This document shows, piece by piece, positions 1 to 10,639 of a stretch of 64,000 bases of DNA. The stretch's first letter is position 1. Every line of letters starts with the position of its first letter. Position numbers and translations under genes: made by a program. Source of the DNA: Marchantia polymorpha subsp. ruderalis (lineage: Eukaryota > Streptophyta > Marchantiopsida > Marchantiales > Marchantiaceae); assembly GCA_037833965.1 (NCBI GenBank), contig AP031359.1, positions 492,001 to 556,000 of the forward strand, read 5' to 3'. The notes beneath the pieces were generated by a model. The model ran no database searches. It worked only from the letters and a program-made list of their open reading frames with translations, and was not told the origin of the DNA.

Positions 1-428
1 CGGGATGAGCGAGATAGCGTTGCTGGCGCGGGAGGCGAAGGATGATAGATGGCGATGAAGTTCGACTCAAGATTGCTATGCGAGGCGATTTTTTCCCGTG
101 TGTTGTGTTGTTTTGTGTTGTGTTTCAATTCGGCTGGAGAGTCGTTGCTAGCTATTTTCTTGTGTTTGGATCCTCTCCAGTCTGGCTTCTTGATGGGCGC
201 CCATGCCTGGGTTGACGCTGATTTCTGGAGTAGTTTTACTCCAGTGTGCTGTTGATAATGCGGCTGGATTTGATCACCGGCTCCTATCTTTGTTTCTCTC
301 ATGGTGAGACTGGAGTGATAACCAGTGGACCATGAGAGTCTTTTTGCGATGATGATAGGTTAGGTTGCCCATACCCATAGTCAGTTTGGCTAGAGCATGT
401 TACTATAGGGACAAGGGCAGGTGGAGTT
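1..428 (+). other. Leader of D1, no gene seen
   Basis: No recognisable coding frame is present. A 68-codon open frame at 49-255 has no family resemblance. By position this is the untranslated leader between the missing 5' LTR and Gag. The 3' LTR sequence at 12,276-12,672 does not recur here, so the 5' LTR ends before base 1. Confidence 0.5.
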
Positions 429-2048
429 GTGGCAGTGGTGCCGGTTGGTGAGTTAGTCATCACGGAGGAGTTTGGTGGTTTCGTTGAGGACCGTGGAGGA
501 TTTATGCGGAGTGATTTGAAGTATCGGCTACCTCATCCTAGCGCAGTAGTGGTTGCAGAGGCGCGGGGGGTGGCAGATAGCGGATCTTTGGTGATGATAT
601 CATCTAGGGTCTCACACTCGTGGACTAGGGACATGGACGGGATGTACAGGGCCATGAAGGGCCCAAGGCGGTACTCTGGTGCAGTGGGCACCATTGGGTT
701 GGATGATTTCATCGAGGAGTTTGACACGTGGTGCGATATGCAGTTCTTGCGTAACCCCACGTTGTTTACACCTTTCTTTGCATGGAAGGGGTTGTTTCAG
801 CATCTAGAGGGGCCTCCCATGGATGACTACCATGAGTTTGGGAAGGAGTATGCTGTGGAGATTGACGCATGGAGGCGTTGTTGGTCTCCAAACTATATGT
901 CAATTTCCCAAGATGGTGTTGGTAGCATTGGAGGTGCGAGTAGTAAAGCAGCTTTGAGCGGCGGAGCGGTTAGCGTTGCCAATAGCAGCACGAGTGGGGA
1001 GGCTATTGGCGTACCTTCGTTCAGCCCCATTCCTTAGTTCTTCAAGAGGTTGAGGAAGAACTATCGAGGGGTTAGGACGGAGAAGTTGAGGAGTCTCCAG
1101 GAGTTTGAGCGGAAGACTGGGGAGAGTCTTCGGAAGGCATACACTCGTATGCAGCGATTGATCTCAGTTACTCACGGTGTAATTGAGGCACAGGCGGTCC
1201 AGTATTGATACAGGATAGTGGACAGAGAGCTACGGCGGAGGGTTTGGGATGCTACCCTTTTGAGCGATGCGTCACCAACATTGGCCTATGTGTTTGCTCT
1301 TTCTGAGAAGATTGAGCTTAACATAGTGGAGGAGAGAGTGGTGACTTCTTCATTCGCTAGAGACGCAGCCACCACTTCTTGTGTCCCGTAGAGCACAGCA
1401 TAGTCTAGACTCTTTGGTGGTGGTAGTGGTGGAGGTTGCGGAGCGCAGACACGACAGTAGACGGTCGCTAGAAAGACAACAGCACTTGCATCAGTGCCGT
1501 CATTTGCTAGTCAGCAGAAGAGACCAGCATGTTGGACATGCGGAGGAGATCATCTGCGGAGGGATTGTCCCAAGGAGGCCGGAGGACGGGGTTCACAGGC
1601 CAGACCCCAGTCAGCACAGGTGGTGTGTGACCACTGTGATAGAGCAAGTCATACTTGAGATTGGTGTTTTAACCTTCATCCAGAGTTGACATCTAGTGGT
1701 AGAGGTCGTGGTGGTGATGCTTCCCGAGGCCGAGGTGGCTGTGGTGGTAGAGGTGGTCGAGGTGCCGGTGTAGTTGGACGCCCTGTAGCGAGTGCTACTT
1801 TAGCCACAGAGAGCGCTATGGCGGCCCGGATTGAGGAGTTGGAGCAGAGTCTTGCTGCTATGGCGGGTACTTGGGCGAGCACGTCCACATTTCACGAGGG
1901 AGAGGATTTTCCTTATTTAGCGAGTGCAGCACAGATGGAGGCATCGGTTGCAGTGACTAGAGGTGCAGCTCGAGCTCCAAAGCCACGCGGGGCAACAAGG
2001 AAGTTGGACCCTCAACAAGGTGAGGGTGAGCGTCAAGCCAGACTTCCC
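429..2048 (+). pseudogene. gag: Gag of D1 (capsid and nucleocapsid), broken
   Basis: Structural polyprotein that would package the element RNA. The first 202 codons (429-1037) are open and end in TAG. The same frame continues through more stops, with a helical Gag-like stretch rich in Arg, Lys and Glu at about 1,038-1,350. A canonical CCHC zinc knuckle, CWTCGGDHLRRDC, is encoded at 1,530-1,568. A second, broken C-x2-C...H motif follows at 1,626-1,667. After it comes an Arg-Gly-rich stretch (1,700-1,790), as in RNA-binding RGG tails. Gag and protease share one frame, which fits a single Gag-Pol polyprotein. Stop codons in the capsid part mean it cannot be made now. Confidence 0.75.
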
Positions 2049-2918
2049 TAGTCGTTTTTGTTGTCAGAGGTGGGCAGGACTTCATCCATGAAACCTGTAC
2101 CACCTAGTGACCTTAGTGGAGGGACTGAAACATCTACGTTACGTGTTGTGGACACAGACACACCATCTAGTGCAGTGACGCGGATGGCTAGCTCAGTGAT
2201 GAGATCTGCACTATTTTCAGCTACCGAGCTGATAGACTCTAGGATTGACTTGGCCCTATTGTTTTGTTTAGCAGCCACGTTGTGTGAACGTGGGAATGTC
2301 ACTGCTACGAGTGCCAAGATATGCGAGGCTAGTGTTAAGGAGCTATCCTCTATGACTACATCAAACGATGAGTCAACATGGCTGGCGGCAGCGGCGCGGA
2401 TGGAGTTCTTACCGGCCCGACCAGCCATTGATCGTGAGAGGGTTGTCCCAGGTGTGTGTATGGTGGAAAACCAAAGTGGTGTATTTTGCTTGGTGAGTGC
2501 TACAGGGCAGGTGTGTGTCCCTGCTAAAGTGTTGTTGGATTTTGGTGCACAACCCTTGATGCTGGGCAAGACAGCCTGCATTAGTTTGGGAGTTCGAAGG
2601 TCTGAGTTGGAGCCTTGTCCGTTCTAGATTCAGACATCACTCGGTGGCACCAGCGATAGGTCTTACATGATGACCAGAGATCGCATATTAGTGCAGTTGA
2701 GGCATGATCATGCTTGTGATAGCTCGCAGTTTGGAGTTCAAGCGGTAGTTACATCAGCAGAGTCATATGATCTGCTCGTTGTTGGCGTTGTGTTATATCT
2801 GATGGAATTTTAGATGGACTATTGGACAGAGACAACTGCTTATCGCCCTGGCTGGCAGTCCGGCGATGGATGTATGAGTGAGCTGCCGGTGAGATTTATT
2901 TCTCGGGTTTGATCTCTG
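2049..2918 (+). pseudogene. Aspartic protease region of D1
   Basis: Retroviral-type protease that would cleave the polyprotein. In the same frame as Gag, the segment around codon 2,538 reads LLDFGAQPLMLG. The expected active-site triad is Asp-Ser/Thr-Gly; here the second position is Phe (DFGA), a probable inactivating change. It is followed by a flap-like stretch to about 2,815 and a Trp-Thr-Glu-Thr-rich tail ending near 2,915. In-frame TAG codons occur at 2,625 and about 2,811. It lies directly upstream of the methyltransferase domain without a frame change. The assignment rests on position and the one active-site block, so fold boundaries are approximate. Confidence 0.65.
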
Positions 2919-3930
2919 GGATCTTCTCCTGCGGTTTTAGCCTCCATTGCAGGTTTAAGTGGAATGCTTACATGGCCTGATGACTTGTTGAAGGGGAACT
3001 GGTCAACCAACGATACTCCAGTCCATGAGGACGTGGAGGAGATTGTGAGCCTCGCGGCGGCAGTGTCATCATCATTGGATGTCCCACTTTGGAGTTTTTG
3101 CCACGCATTACAGCCGGAGGCTGACAGGTTGGTGAAGAAGGCTTGGAGTGAGGCATCTTTACCAGCAGAGGCAGAGCAAGTCTCAGGTGGTCGGCTAGTA
3201 TGTGGTCCTAGCACGCTATCACCATTAATTACTACATCTATCGTATGGGAGTATTCCCGAGAGGGTGTTTGTTTGCTGGATCTTTTTGGCGATATCACCT
3301 GTCACCATCACCTGTTTGGCTATAGTGTTGCAGTTAGGTATTCTTGTACATAGATACTTGTACGTGGAGAAGGACAAGACTGCACGTCTAGTTTCTTCAC
3401 GACATGTTACACAGTTGATCCAGCGTTTTCTTTTGTTGTTGCCGCGATCAGTTGTTCAAGGATACCGAAAGGCGTTGTCTTCAGACATTTCATTGTTGGG
3501 GGCGCCAGACCTTGATCGAGTTGGACATATTAATTTGGTGATTGCGGGATGGCCATGTCAAGGGCACATATGCGCCGGGCATGAAAAAATAGATCTCGGG
3601 TTGCATAACCCGAGATCTCGGATGTTTTGGGAGATGCTACGAGTGTTACGTCATCTCCAGGAGTAGCAGACACGTACTCCTGCATACATTCTAGAGAACG
3701 TACCATTGTTGGATGACAGTCGAGCTCAATTGATGGCAAGTGTCCATGAGGTCAGGGCATGGATTGGATCTGCAGTGTTGTTGCATGCTGAGAGGGTTGG
3801 CTCATGTGCTCATCGTGCACGTTTATGGTGGACTAACCTTGTGCCACGAGAGATATTGCATCATGCGTATGATTCTGTGCATCGTGATCCTACACTCTCC
3901 GTTGACAGGATCTTGGATGTCTCTCAATAC
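2919..3930 (+). pseudogene. Cytosine-5 DNA methyltransferase domain inside the D1 polyprotein
   Basis: DNMTs transfer a methyl group from S-adenosylmethionine to cytosine C5. Conserved motifs appear in the usual order. Motif I (CLLDLFGDI) is at 3,270-3,296. The acidic motif II (YVEKDK) is at 3,361-3,378. Motif IV (AGWPCQGH) has its catalytic Cys codon at 3,556-3,558. Motif VI (LENVP) lies around 3,691-3,705 and motif VIII (HRARLWW) at 3,811-3,831. An Asn-Pro-Arg-Ser block follows motif IV, as in many C5 methyltransferases. Motif I is in the Gag frame; motifs II-VIII are one frame over, in frame with RT, with a stop at 3,664. I cannot place a target-recognition domain or motifs IX and X before RT starts, so the domain may be C-terminally shortened. 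The unpermuted motif order argues against a DRM-type enzyme. Confidence 0.88.
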
Positions 3931-4362
3931 TTTCAGGTGGTGAGAGTTGCTGACAGGTCATCTTTGGCGTTGGTGAACCGCGTAGGAGAGAAGCGACGGT
4001 TGACACAATTCCTACGTGACTATAGGAGTTGTTTTGCCTTCAGTATGAAGAAGTTGGATACTTTGATTGGACCTGGCATACGGATAGAGTTGGCTAGTGA
4101 TACGCCAATCTTCAATCGTCCCTATCGATATAGTGATATGGAAAGGGACTTGATACAGAGTAGGACGTTGGAGTTATTGGAGGCTGGGTTAGTGAAGTTG
4201 TCGCATGTTGAGTATGCTTTAGTAACTGTTATGCCGGCGAAGAAGGATGTACATGGCAACTACACAGATATGCGCATGTGTGGAGACTACCCGTCCTATC
4301 AATCGGCAGTAGAAGGCCGATAAGTATGCCATGCTTACACCCAAGGAGATCTTTGATGTGGT
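3931..4362 (+). pseudogene. pol: Reverse transcriptase of D1, N-terminal part
   Basis: Open from 3,706 to 4,323 in the DNMT frame. It contains the gypsy linker ahead of RT (SDTPIFNRPYRYS), the helix with DLIQ and ELLEAGL, and the first RT block (VMPAKKD followed by MRMCGDY). After a frameshift near 4,310 the sequence still reads like the next RT block (tyrosine-alanine-methionine...threonine-proline-lysine-glutamate) until 4,362. There element B1 begins. The other half resumes at 9,468. There is no gap between the DNMT tail and this linker, which shows direct fusion. Confidence 0.85.
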
Positions 4363-4367
4363 GGGAC

Positions 4368-5381
4368 TGTAATAATCCACTAAAGGCTAAAACTGCAATA
4401 TAATGGTAGAAAGGTCGAACCCACAGGGACAGAGGAACACACAGGGTACAAAGTGTCACGTTTAACAGACTATTGAGGAGTTTGAATTCTCAGGCGACTG
4501 TCACTCCCAGAAATACTGCAAGTGTCCACTCGGAGCGCACTCGGAGGTCGCACAGTGCAGCGTAACACACACACACACACACACACACCTGAAACTACAG
4601 AAACACAACCCCGAGATCCGTTATGACCTCTACTCAAGATTTCAGGGGGGAAGTCTCTCAAGAGTACACTCAGCGAAGCTGCGGGTAGTGACTTCCAACT
4701 CCGGCTTTTACAACGCTTCCACTAGCTTGCTGCTAGCGTAGGAAACCCGGTTTGGACTGCCTACTTCGGATCGAAGTCACTCATACGCGGTGAACAACAC
4801 TCTCAACTCACAAAACGCGCAGAGAACACAGGTCCGCACTGAAGAACTCACTGAGAAACATTCCAGTAACACAACAACAGTCTATTGAAGAGTTTGAATT
4901 CTCAGGCACTTGTCATTCCCAGAAATACTACAGGGGTTACCCTGAGGGCACCTGCTGCAGCGTAACCTGAATTTACAACCAAGGCTTACACGAAGTAACA
5001 AAACTTCACTTTGGCATTTAGGGGAAAAATCCCAAAGGAGTACAATCAGGAACAGACACTCGAAGGTGTAGGGGCGAAACTATTCAAGTATCTAACTAGT
5101 CACTGGCTCTGAGCATCGGCAATCACCCGCAGGTGTAGATCCGAACTACTCAAGTCTCTAACCAATGTACTAGCTCTGAACATTCGTCCGAAGGCCTTCA
5201 GCTACAAAATGCGGAACGCCAAGTTGTAGCTCCTCTTGCGTGGTGACAGAACTAAGGGCACAAACACGCAGAGAAAATGAGGTCCTGATTTGTACTTCCG
5301 AAATTGGGAAAGAACACAAGGCAAGACGCCTTGAACTACTTTATACCTTCTAAGTCCTAACTAACACTACACTGCACTACG
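4368..5381 (-). other. Non-coding 3' part of B1
   Basis: About 1 kb downstream of the B1 frame without coding signal. It holds an (AC)n tract at 4,565-4,588 and a conserved box CTGTCACTCCCAGAAATAC at 4,498-4,516, repeated in altered form at 4,909-4,928 together with its flank. A small hairpin (CAAGGC, loop AAGAC, GCCTTG) lies at 5,317-5,333. The same box and hairpin occur in family A, so they are likely R/U5-type LTR signals. Confidence 0.6.
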
Positions 5382-8300
5382 CTACACGCCTGCACGGAAC
5401 CACGCTACAATACACTCCGCGGAACCTGTGCTACGTCTCCTGCGCGACGGACTGCCGCGCACTAACTCCCTACCCTGCCAGTCTTCCGCTCGACTGCGCA
5501 GTCCTAACCGCTGCAACGCCGCGGACACCTCCACCTCGAGGGTGGACATGGTATCCCGCGCCTTCGACAGAAAAGCGTCTAACTTCTTCGCCACCTTCCG
5601 CCGACTCCTGCTGTCACCTGCCAACAACCCTGCTGCGCGAAGCTCTAACTCACGCAGTGTGAGTTTCTCCTGCGCCGCCACTTCCCAGTGGGCGTAGCCC
5701 TTGAGACAGTGAGCGACACGCCTCGCCATCTCCTCCTTCGTGCGATCTGCCTCTCGCCTGCGATCATCTTCAATTACCACCAACTGCGATTCGGCTTCCG
5801 CACGCTGCGCTCTCAATTCCCCACACTCCGACTGTAGCCTGCGGATTAAATCCTCATCCGCCTGTCGTGCGAGCTGACACTCCGCCAACAAACGCGTCTG
5901 TCGCACGAGCTCCTCTGACAAAATCTGATTCTGAGTTCTCTCAGACATCAAATCTGTCGTGGTCTTCACCACATCCCTGGTGAGCTCTTCCAGTCTCTCC
6001 TTCTTCATCCTGTCAAGGGCGTGCGATTTCCTCACAAGGTTGTACTGACCCCACAAACAGGCATGCTTCTCCCTCAAGTCCTGCAACTCCCGGTCCGTCC
6101 TAGCTAGTAGCTTGCTAGTGTGGACTTTAGTGCGAGTCCGCCTGCGCACTAATTCGATGTAGGATCCCGGCTGGAGTGGATCGGCGTATTTATCAAATTT
6201 GCGATCCAAGTACTTCAGCAACGGTATCACCTGCTCAGAGAGCGCCGCCGCCGGCGCTCCAACAATTTCCTCCTCCTCCTCCTCGGTATCCTCTGCTCCC
6301 GACATTGCTTCTGTGGAGCCTCCGTCGTCATCATCCGAGTTAAGGATTTCAGTTGCCATTGATTGCGTTGGCGACTGACCCGAGTGGGGCTGCACGTCGT
6401 CTACGGGTGCTGCCTGCGAAGGCACAGCCGCAGCTTCGCTGCTCTTCGCTAAAATGTCCAAGGCGGTGGGCGAATGTGGCCGTGCTACATCCTCGTCGCC
6501 CGCTTGTCGATCTTCGACCGTATCCTCTTTGTCGCCGACGTCCGCCGCCGAAGGCGATCGAGCGGAGTGTGTCTGCGCGGGGTTTAATTGCGCATCGCGC
6601 ACCGAAATTTCGTCCCGCGAACGGACAATCCGCTCCTCCGTCAAATCCTGCTCCCTCGATCGGTCCTGCACGAGGGCTGTGCCTGGCCTATGCGCAGGCG
6701 CAAATGCCGGCGCCTTGTCCGCCGCAGGCGCAGCACCGAAGGCGACATAGCCGGAGGCCGCTCGCCCGATGTCCCTTGGCCCGAAGGCCCTACCGCCGAA
6801 GGCGCATCTACCGGCGGATTACCCGCCGAAGGTGCGGCCTCCGCACGCTCCCTGCTCGCATCTCGTTGACCCGAAGGCCCGAGCGCCGAAGGCGCAAATC
6901 GCGGCGCGTTGGGCGCCGGAGGGTCTGGTCCCGAAGGCCCTTGACCCGTAGGCGGATCTTCCGCCGGCTCCTTCCCCTTCCTACGTTGGAACGGGGGTGA
7001 ATCCTGCCTGTGCACAGGCGAATGCCTGTGCACAGGCGGGCTGCATCTGCCTACGCGTAGGCGTAGGTCCACGTCCGCTTGGGGTCGCCTTTCCGTCGAG
7101 GCACGCCTGTGCGCAGGCGGAACACCCGTCCGCATCGCACGTGGTAACTCCGGAGGCCCTTGGCCCGTAGGCTGCCTCTCGTCCGTCGAAGGTGCAGCGT
7201 GGGCTGTTGCTCCTGCAGACGTCCGCGCTCCCTCGTTCTTCTCCGGCGACGCACTTCCTTTCTCCGTGGCGATCGTCGCCGTGTCCGCGCTGCTGGCCGG
7301 TAACACAAGCCTGCGCGCCTTCTGTTTCGGCGGCTGCACACTTCGTGCAACGGCCGCTGCCGAATGGAAGCAGTGGGTTCTTGATGCTGCTCCTCTTCGG
7401 ACTTCTCTCTCCATCGCCACTTTCGCGGCACTCTTGCTGCAGGAGTATTTCTCCCTTCGTCCCTCCGCCTTGGCGGAGTAGAAGTTGGCGACTCCTCTGC
7501 GTCAGTGTCGACCTCGTTATCCCGCACATACTTTCCGGGAGGTCGACGGACAACGGCGGAAAACGAGCAAGCTCCGCCGCGGTCAAACAATTCCGCTGCC
7601 GATAAAAATTGATCAGGAAAGGAGAGAGGTGATTTAGAGTTCCCCCCTTCTCCTCAAAAGCGTGCTGTCGCATCACTCTGTGCAGGATGCTCGGTCAGTG
7701 AATTGGAGCTCCCTCGATGATGCACTCCACAAAAGAGACCTGCCACAATGTGATGTAGTAGGCGCGGTGTGGCTGCAGTAATTGCAGCAGCGCCGTAGCC
7801 ACAGTTCGGCGGAAGCGATCCTTGTAATCGCGGGTCTTGTACTCATTCTTGGTAGACTTCTCCCGCTTGAACAACTCCACAAATTGCGCCTCGTCCTGCT
7901 TAGACACCTTGACGCTCTCACTATCAAAGAGGAGGTGCCCTGGGATGCCGGCACACCTCCCCAATGCTTGCGCCCAATCTTGGACTGTCCACCGATCGAC
8001 ATGCGGACGCAATCCGCGCGAAGGTGGTCTCTGTGGCTCTAGCCACTCGCGCACCATATTCACACAAATGTAGTTCCATCCCCATAGCAAGAAATCGAGC
8101 TTTCTTGCTATCAGCCGTTCCTCGTAAGCGCGCAGCCCGTTCTGTGGCAGTCGGAGCGGCAGCATCCGCAATCGGTTTAGTCTTGACATTGCGTTCTTGG
8201 AATTCGCCTGATCGCTAATTCTCCCTTTGCTCCGCTCGAGCTCCTTGCTTCCTCGGCAAACTCTAATCTCACTCAATTCCAAATCACGCGCACTCACTTC

Positions 8301-8441
8301 TCTCTCAATCACCAAGTAATCCTCTGCGCGGCGATGTCGGGAATGCTTAGCAGCTAGCAGATGGACGCGCGCAGCTCGCACTAGAAAATGGAATCGCGAA
8401 TTCAAGAATGGGGCGCTCTCCGTCTCCTGGTCGAAGGTCAT
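5382..8441 (-). pseudogene. LTR-borne ORF of B1: plant-transposon-like domain plus coiled coil
   Basis: Unnamed family, about 1,000 residues when all pieces are counted. The first 249 codons (8,441-7,695) are open. They hold a globular domain with WGWNYICVNMVREW, then ERWTVQDW-like, LLFDSESVKV and WQVSFVE blocks. It resembles the putative plant transposon protein domain, by recollection only. After a stop at 7,695 comes a conserved HAFEEKGG...LSPFLINFY block. Next is a low-complexity Pro/Arg/Ala region (7,600-6,640) that changes frame twice. Last is an intact 429-codon frame (6,671-5,382): an acidic stretch, the family signature YLDRKFDKYA...SYIELVRRRTR, then a long coiled coil ending LRELELRAAG and LQRLGLRSR. 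It lies wholly inside the LTR. The function is unknown; a Gag-like or scaffold role is a guess. Confidence 0.75.
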
Positions 8442-9462
8442 GGTCGGCTCTTGCCCGTGAGGGTCGACTCAATTGATGGCCGCGCCGGCTCTACGCTAAA
8501 ACGGTCTCCGCTCTCACGCGCGGCTTCATGCTCCGCCGACGCCGATTTAACTCACACGCTCGAATTGGCGAATTTGAACTCCGTGAGCGTACTACGCCGC
8601 GGACATGGGTGCGCAGCTCCGAAGGCGACTTTTCCGCCTTGCGCGGTACACTCGTTCGTACCGCTCCTCAGCCAATCCTCCTCCGCCCCGGCGCTTGTCC
8701 GCACGTCGGACAAAAGTTCAACTCCCGCCTGTGCGCAAGCGGACTCCTCGGCGGATTCTCCGCCGACGCGGAACTTCACCCACCTGTGCGCAGGCGCTCG
8801 CCTGTGCGTAGGCGAAGTCCGTCCGCGTCGATGCGCTGGAGCGGAAGGCGCCGTACAATTTCTACCTCCGAAGGCGCATTTCTAGGGCCGAAGGCGGATT
8901 TCCCGCCGACGCCGAAGCGCCTGTGCACAGGCGGACGCCTGTGCGTAGGCTAACTTCGCGCCTACATCAAAACCCTATTTCGCCTGTGCGCAGGCGAACT
9001 TCCTTCGTCCGCGCATAGGACAAAACTTTCTTCGCCTGTGCAGAGGCGGAAAGCTGAGTATCTTACAAACTTCATAACTCCCGGAGTCCTCATTCGTTAT
9101 TGGCGTTCTTGGGCTCGTTGGAATCAGCGCGTCGAGTTCTTTCAAACGAGACCCTAACCAGGTCAAGGCGTTGTGGGGTTGACCTAAATATGAAGGATTT
9201 CCCTACCGCCGAGGGCGCAGCGCCGAAGGCGGATTTTGCGCCTTGCGCCGAAGGGATCATACCTTCAGAGCTCGCAGGGAGGGTGGTGCCCTTCCTTGAC
9301 GCTGCACCCAACTCCTAGATTCTACGAGGTCCCTCAAGAATCTCTGCGATCTTCCGAATTCACTCTATTTTGATGCACCGAAGGCTATTTACACTGCTGC
9401 CGTGGTACAGTTTTCCAAAAATGTTTTAATTTCCTCCAAATTACCAAAAGTGGGGTACCACA
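8442..9462 (-). other. 5' region of B1: LTR start, palindromes and inverted repeat
   Basis: About 1 kb between the LTR end at 9,462 and the ORF start at 8,441. It is dense in short palindromes such as GCCGAAGGC and CGCCTGTGCGCAGGCG (8,700-9,050). A longer inverted repeat has arms GGGCTCGTTGGAA (9,111-9,123) and TTCAAACGAGACCC (9,141-9,154). A TATA-like AAAATAGAG lies about 100 bases in from the LTR start on minus, a plausible promoter. Open frames here are by-products of the GC-rich palindromes. Confidence 0.55.
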
Positions 9463-9467
9463 GGAAC

Positions 9468-10507
9468 ATGCGAGGAGTTTAGTACTTTGGATCTTCGGGA
9501 AGAAAACCATAGTTGCCGATCCGGGAGGAGGACAAGACCAAGACAACGTTTTGAGGCGTCAACTCCCACAGCAAGGATTGTTTGTATGAGTGAAGATTCT
9601 TACTCTTTGGGTTGAAGAATGCACCTACCGAGTTTCAGAGAGTTATGGACAGGATCCTAGCAGGGCTGGATTTTGTCAGATGTTACATTGATGATATCTT
9701 GGTGTTTAGCAACACGATGGAGCAACACCAAATACAATTGCAGGCTGTGCTTGAGCAGGTGAGGGCTCATGGTTTGCGGTTACATCCTGGAAAGTGTAAG
9801 TTCTTCTAGGAGAAGGTGGAGTACTTGGATCATGTGATCTACCCAGGTGGTTTGGGAGTTTAGCAAGCAAAGGTGGAGGCTATTGCGCGCATTCCTCGTC
9901 CAGCGGATGTGAGTAGAGTTTGTGCATTCATGGGTTTGGCGAACTATTACCGGAGGTATGTGAAGGGATTTAGTGTTATAGCAAAGCCTTTGAACCAGTT
10001 GCTGAAGTCAGATCAGGAGTGGCAATGGAGAGATGAGCAGGAGAGAGCTTTTGTTGAGCTCAAGGCCAAGTTGATGGCCGCTTTCATCTTGAGGAGACCT
10101 ATCAGAGGTCGTCCATACCAGTTGCACACTAATTGGAGTATGTTGGGACTTGGAGCGATGTTGACGCAGCGTGATGATGAGGGCAAGGAGTTTGTGGTTG
10201 CGTACGCTAGTCGTTCAAACAATGCAACAGAGTTGCGGTATAGTTCGTACAAGGGAGAGTGTTTGGCTGCAGTGTGGGCTGTGGCACACTTCCGGTGTTA
10301 CTTGTTTGGTACGTAGTTCACCCTTGTTACTGATCATCAGCCGCTCAAGTGGTTGATGGAGTCCGATAAGCTCGCAGGGAAGCTTGCACGGTGGGCTCTC
10401 ATCTTACAGGAGTAAGACTTTCAGGTGGTGCATAGGCCTGGAGTTGCGAACTTGGATGCCGACGTTTTGAGTTGGAACCCATGCACTAGCCATGAGGATA
10501 ACACTTG
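9468..10507 (+). pseudogene. pol: RT C-terminal part and RNase H of D1
   Basis: Resumes RT directly after B1. The catalytic block YIDDILVFS (YIDD codons 9,684-9,695) is intact, preceded by GLKNAPTEFQRV. Connection blocks follow: LHPGKC, then ANYYRRYVKGF near 9,940-9,970. RNase H spans about 10,010-10,420. Its first acidic position, usually TDAS-like, reads TNWS (Asp to Asn). YKGECLA and VTDHQPLKWL are kept. Stops at 9,807, 9,861, 10,314 and 10,414 show decay. It runs on to the integrase zinc region without a break other than these stops. Confidence 0.88.
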
Positions 10508-10639
10508 AGCTAGGTGGCATGGTGAGGTTGATGAGGAGATGGTGCCCGGTTGGCATGCATCTGCCTTCATGTGTTGGTTACGTGGAGCCTCTAGTAGTGA
10601 GGATCACTTGATATCTGACTCTAGTCAGAGAGTAGATAG

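Larger units (their letters stand above)
4368..9462 (-). mobile_element. B1: 5.1-kb ORF-bearing solo LTR of family B
   Basis: Read on minus it begins TGTGGTACCCCAC and ends GTGGATTATTACA, the TG...CA ends of LTRs. An imperfect terminal inverted repeat of about 14 bases is visible (TGTAATAACCCACT against TGTGGTAACCCACT in sister copies). It splits the D1 reverse transcriptase and is flanked by GGGAC (4,363-4,367) and GGAAC (9,463-9,467), a five-base target duplication with one later change. No primer-binding site or pol is inside it. A related family shows LTR/primer-site junctions, so I read it as a solo LTR, not a DNA transposon. It carries one long minus-strand frame. Confidence 0.8.

Noticed and set aside
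49-255. 68-codon open frame at the window start
   Set aside because: No family resemblance or coding context; lies in the retrotransposon leader.
3265-3831. A host DNA methyltransferase gene
   Set aside because: The motifs run in frame from the Gag-protease side and into RT, with no introns or gene boundaries visible.
6353-7000. Arg/Pro-rich plus-strand open frame of 215 codons
   Set aside because: Antisense of the family-B centre, produced by GC-rich palindromes that lack stops. The same effect appears at 37,580-38,483 and 57,223-57,932.
6990-9050. CRISPR-like array of GCCGAAGGCG and GCCTGTGCGCAGGC units
   Set aside because: Spacing is irregular, there are no uniform spacers, units occur inside coding sequence, and the context is eukaryotic.
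4368-9462. Family-B elements as cut-and-paste DNA transposons, because of the 14-base terminal inverted repeat
   Set aside because: No transposase is recognisable. The TG...CA ends, five-base duplications, and shared ORF and terminal boxes with family A, which has primer sites, favour LTRs. Not fully excluded.
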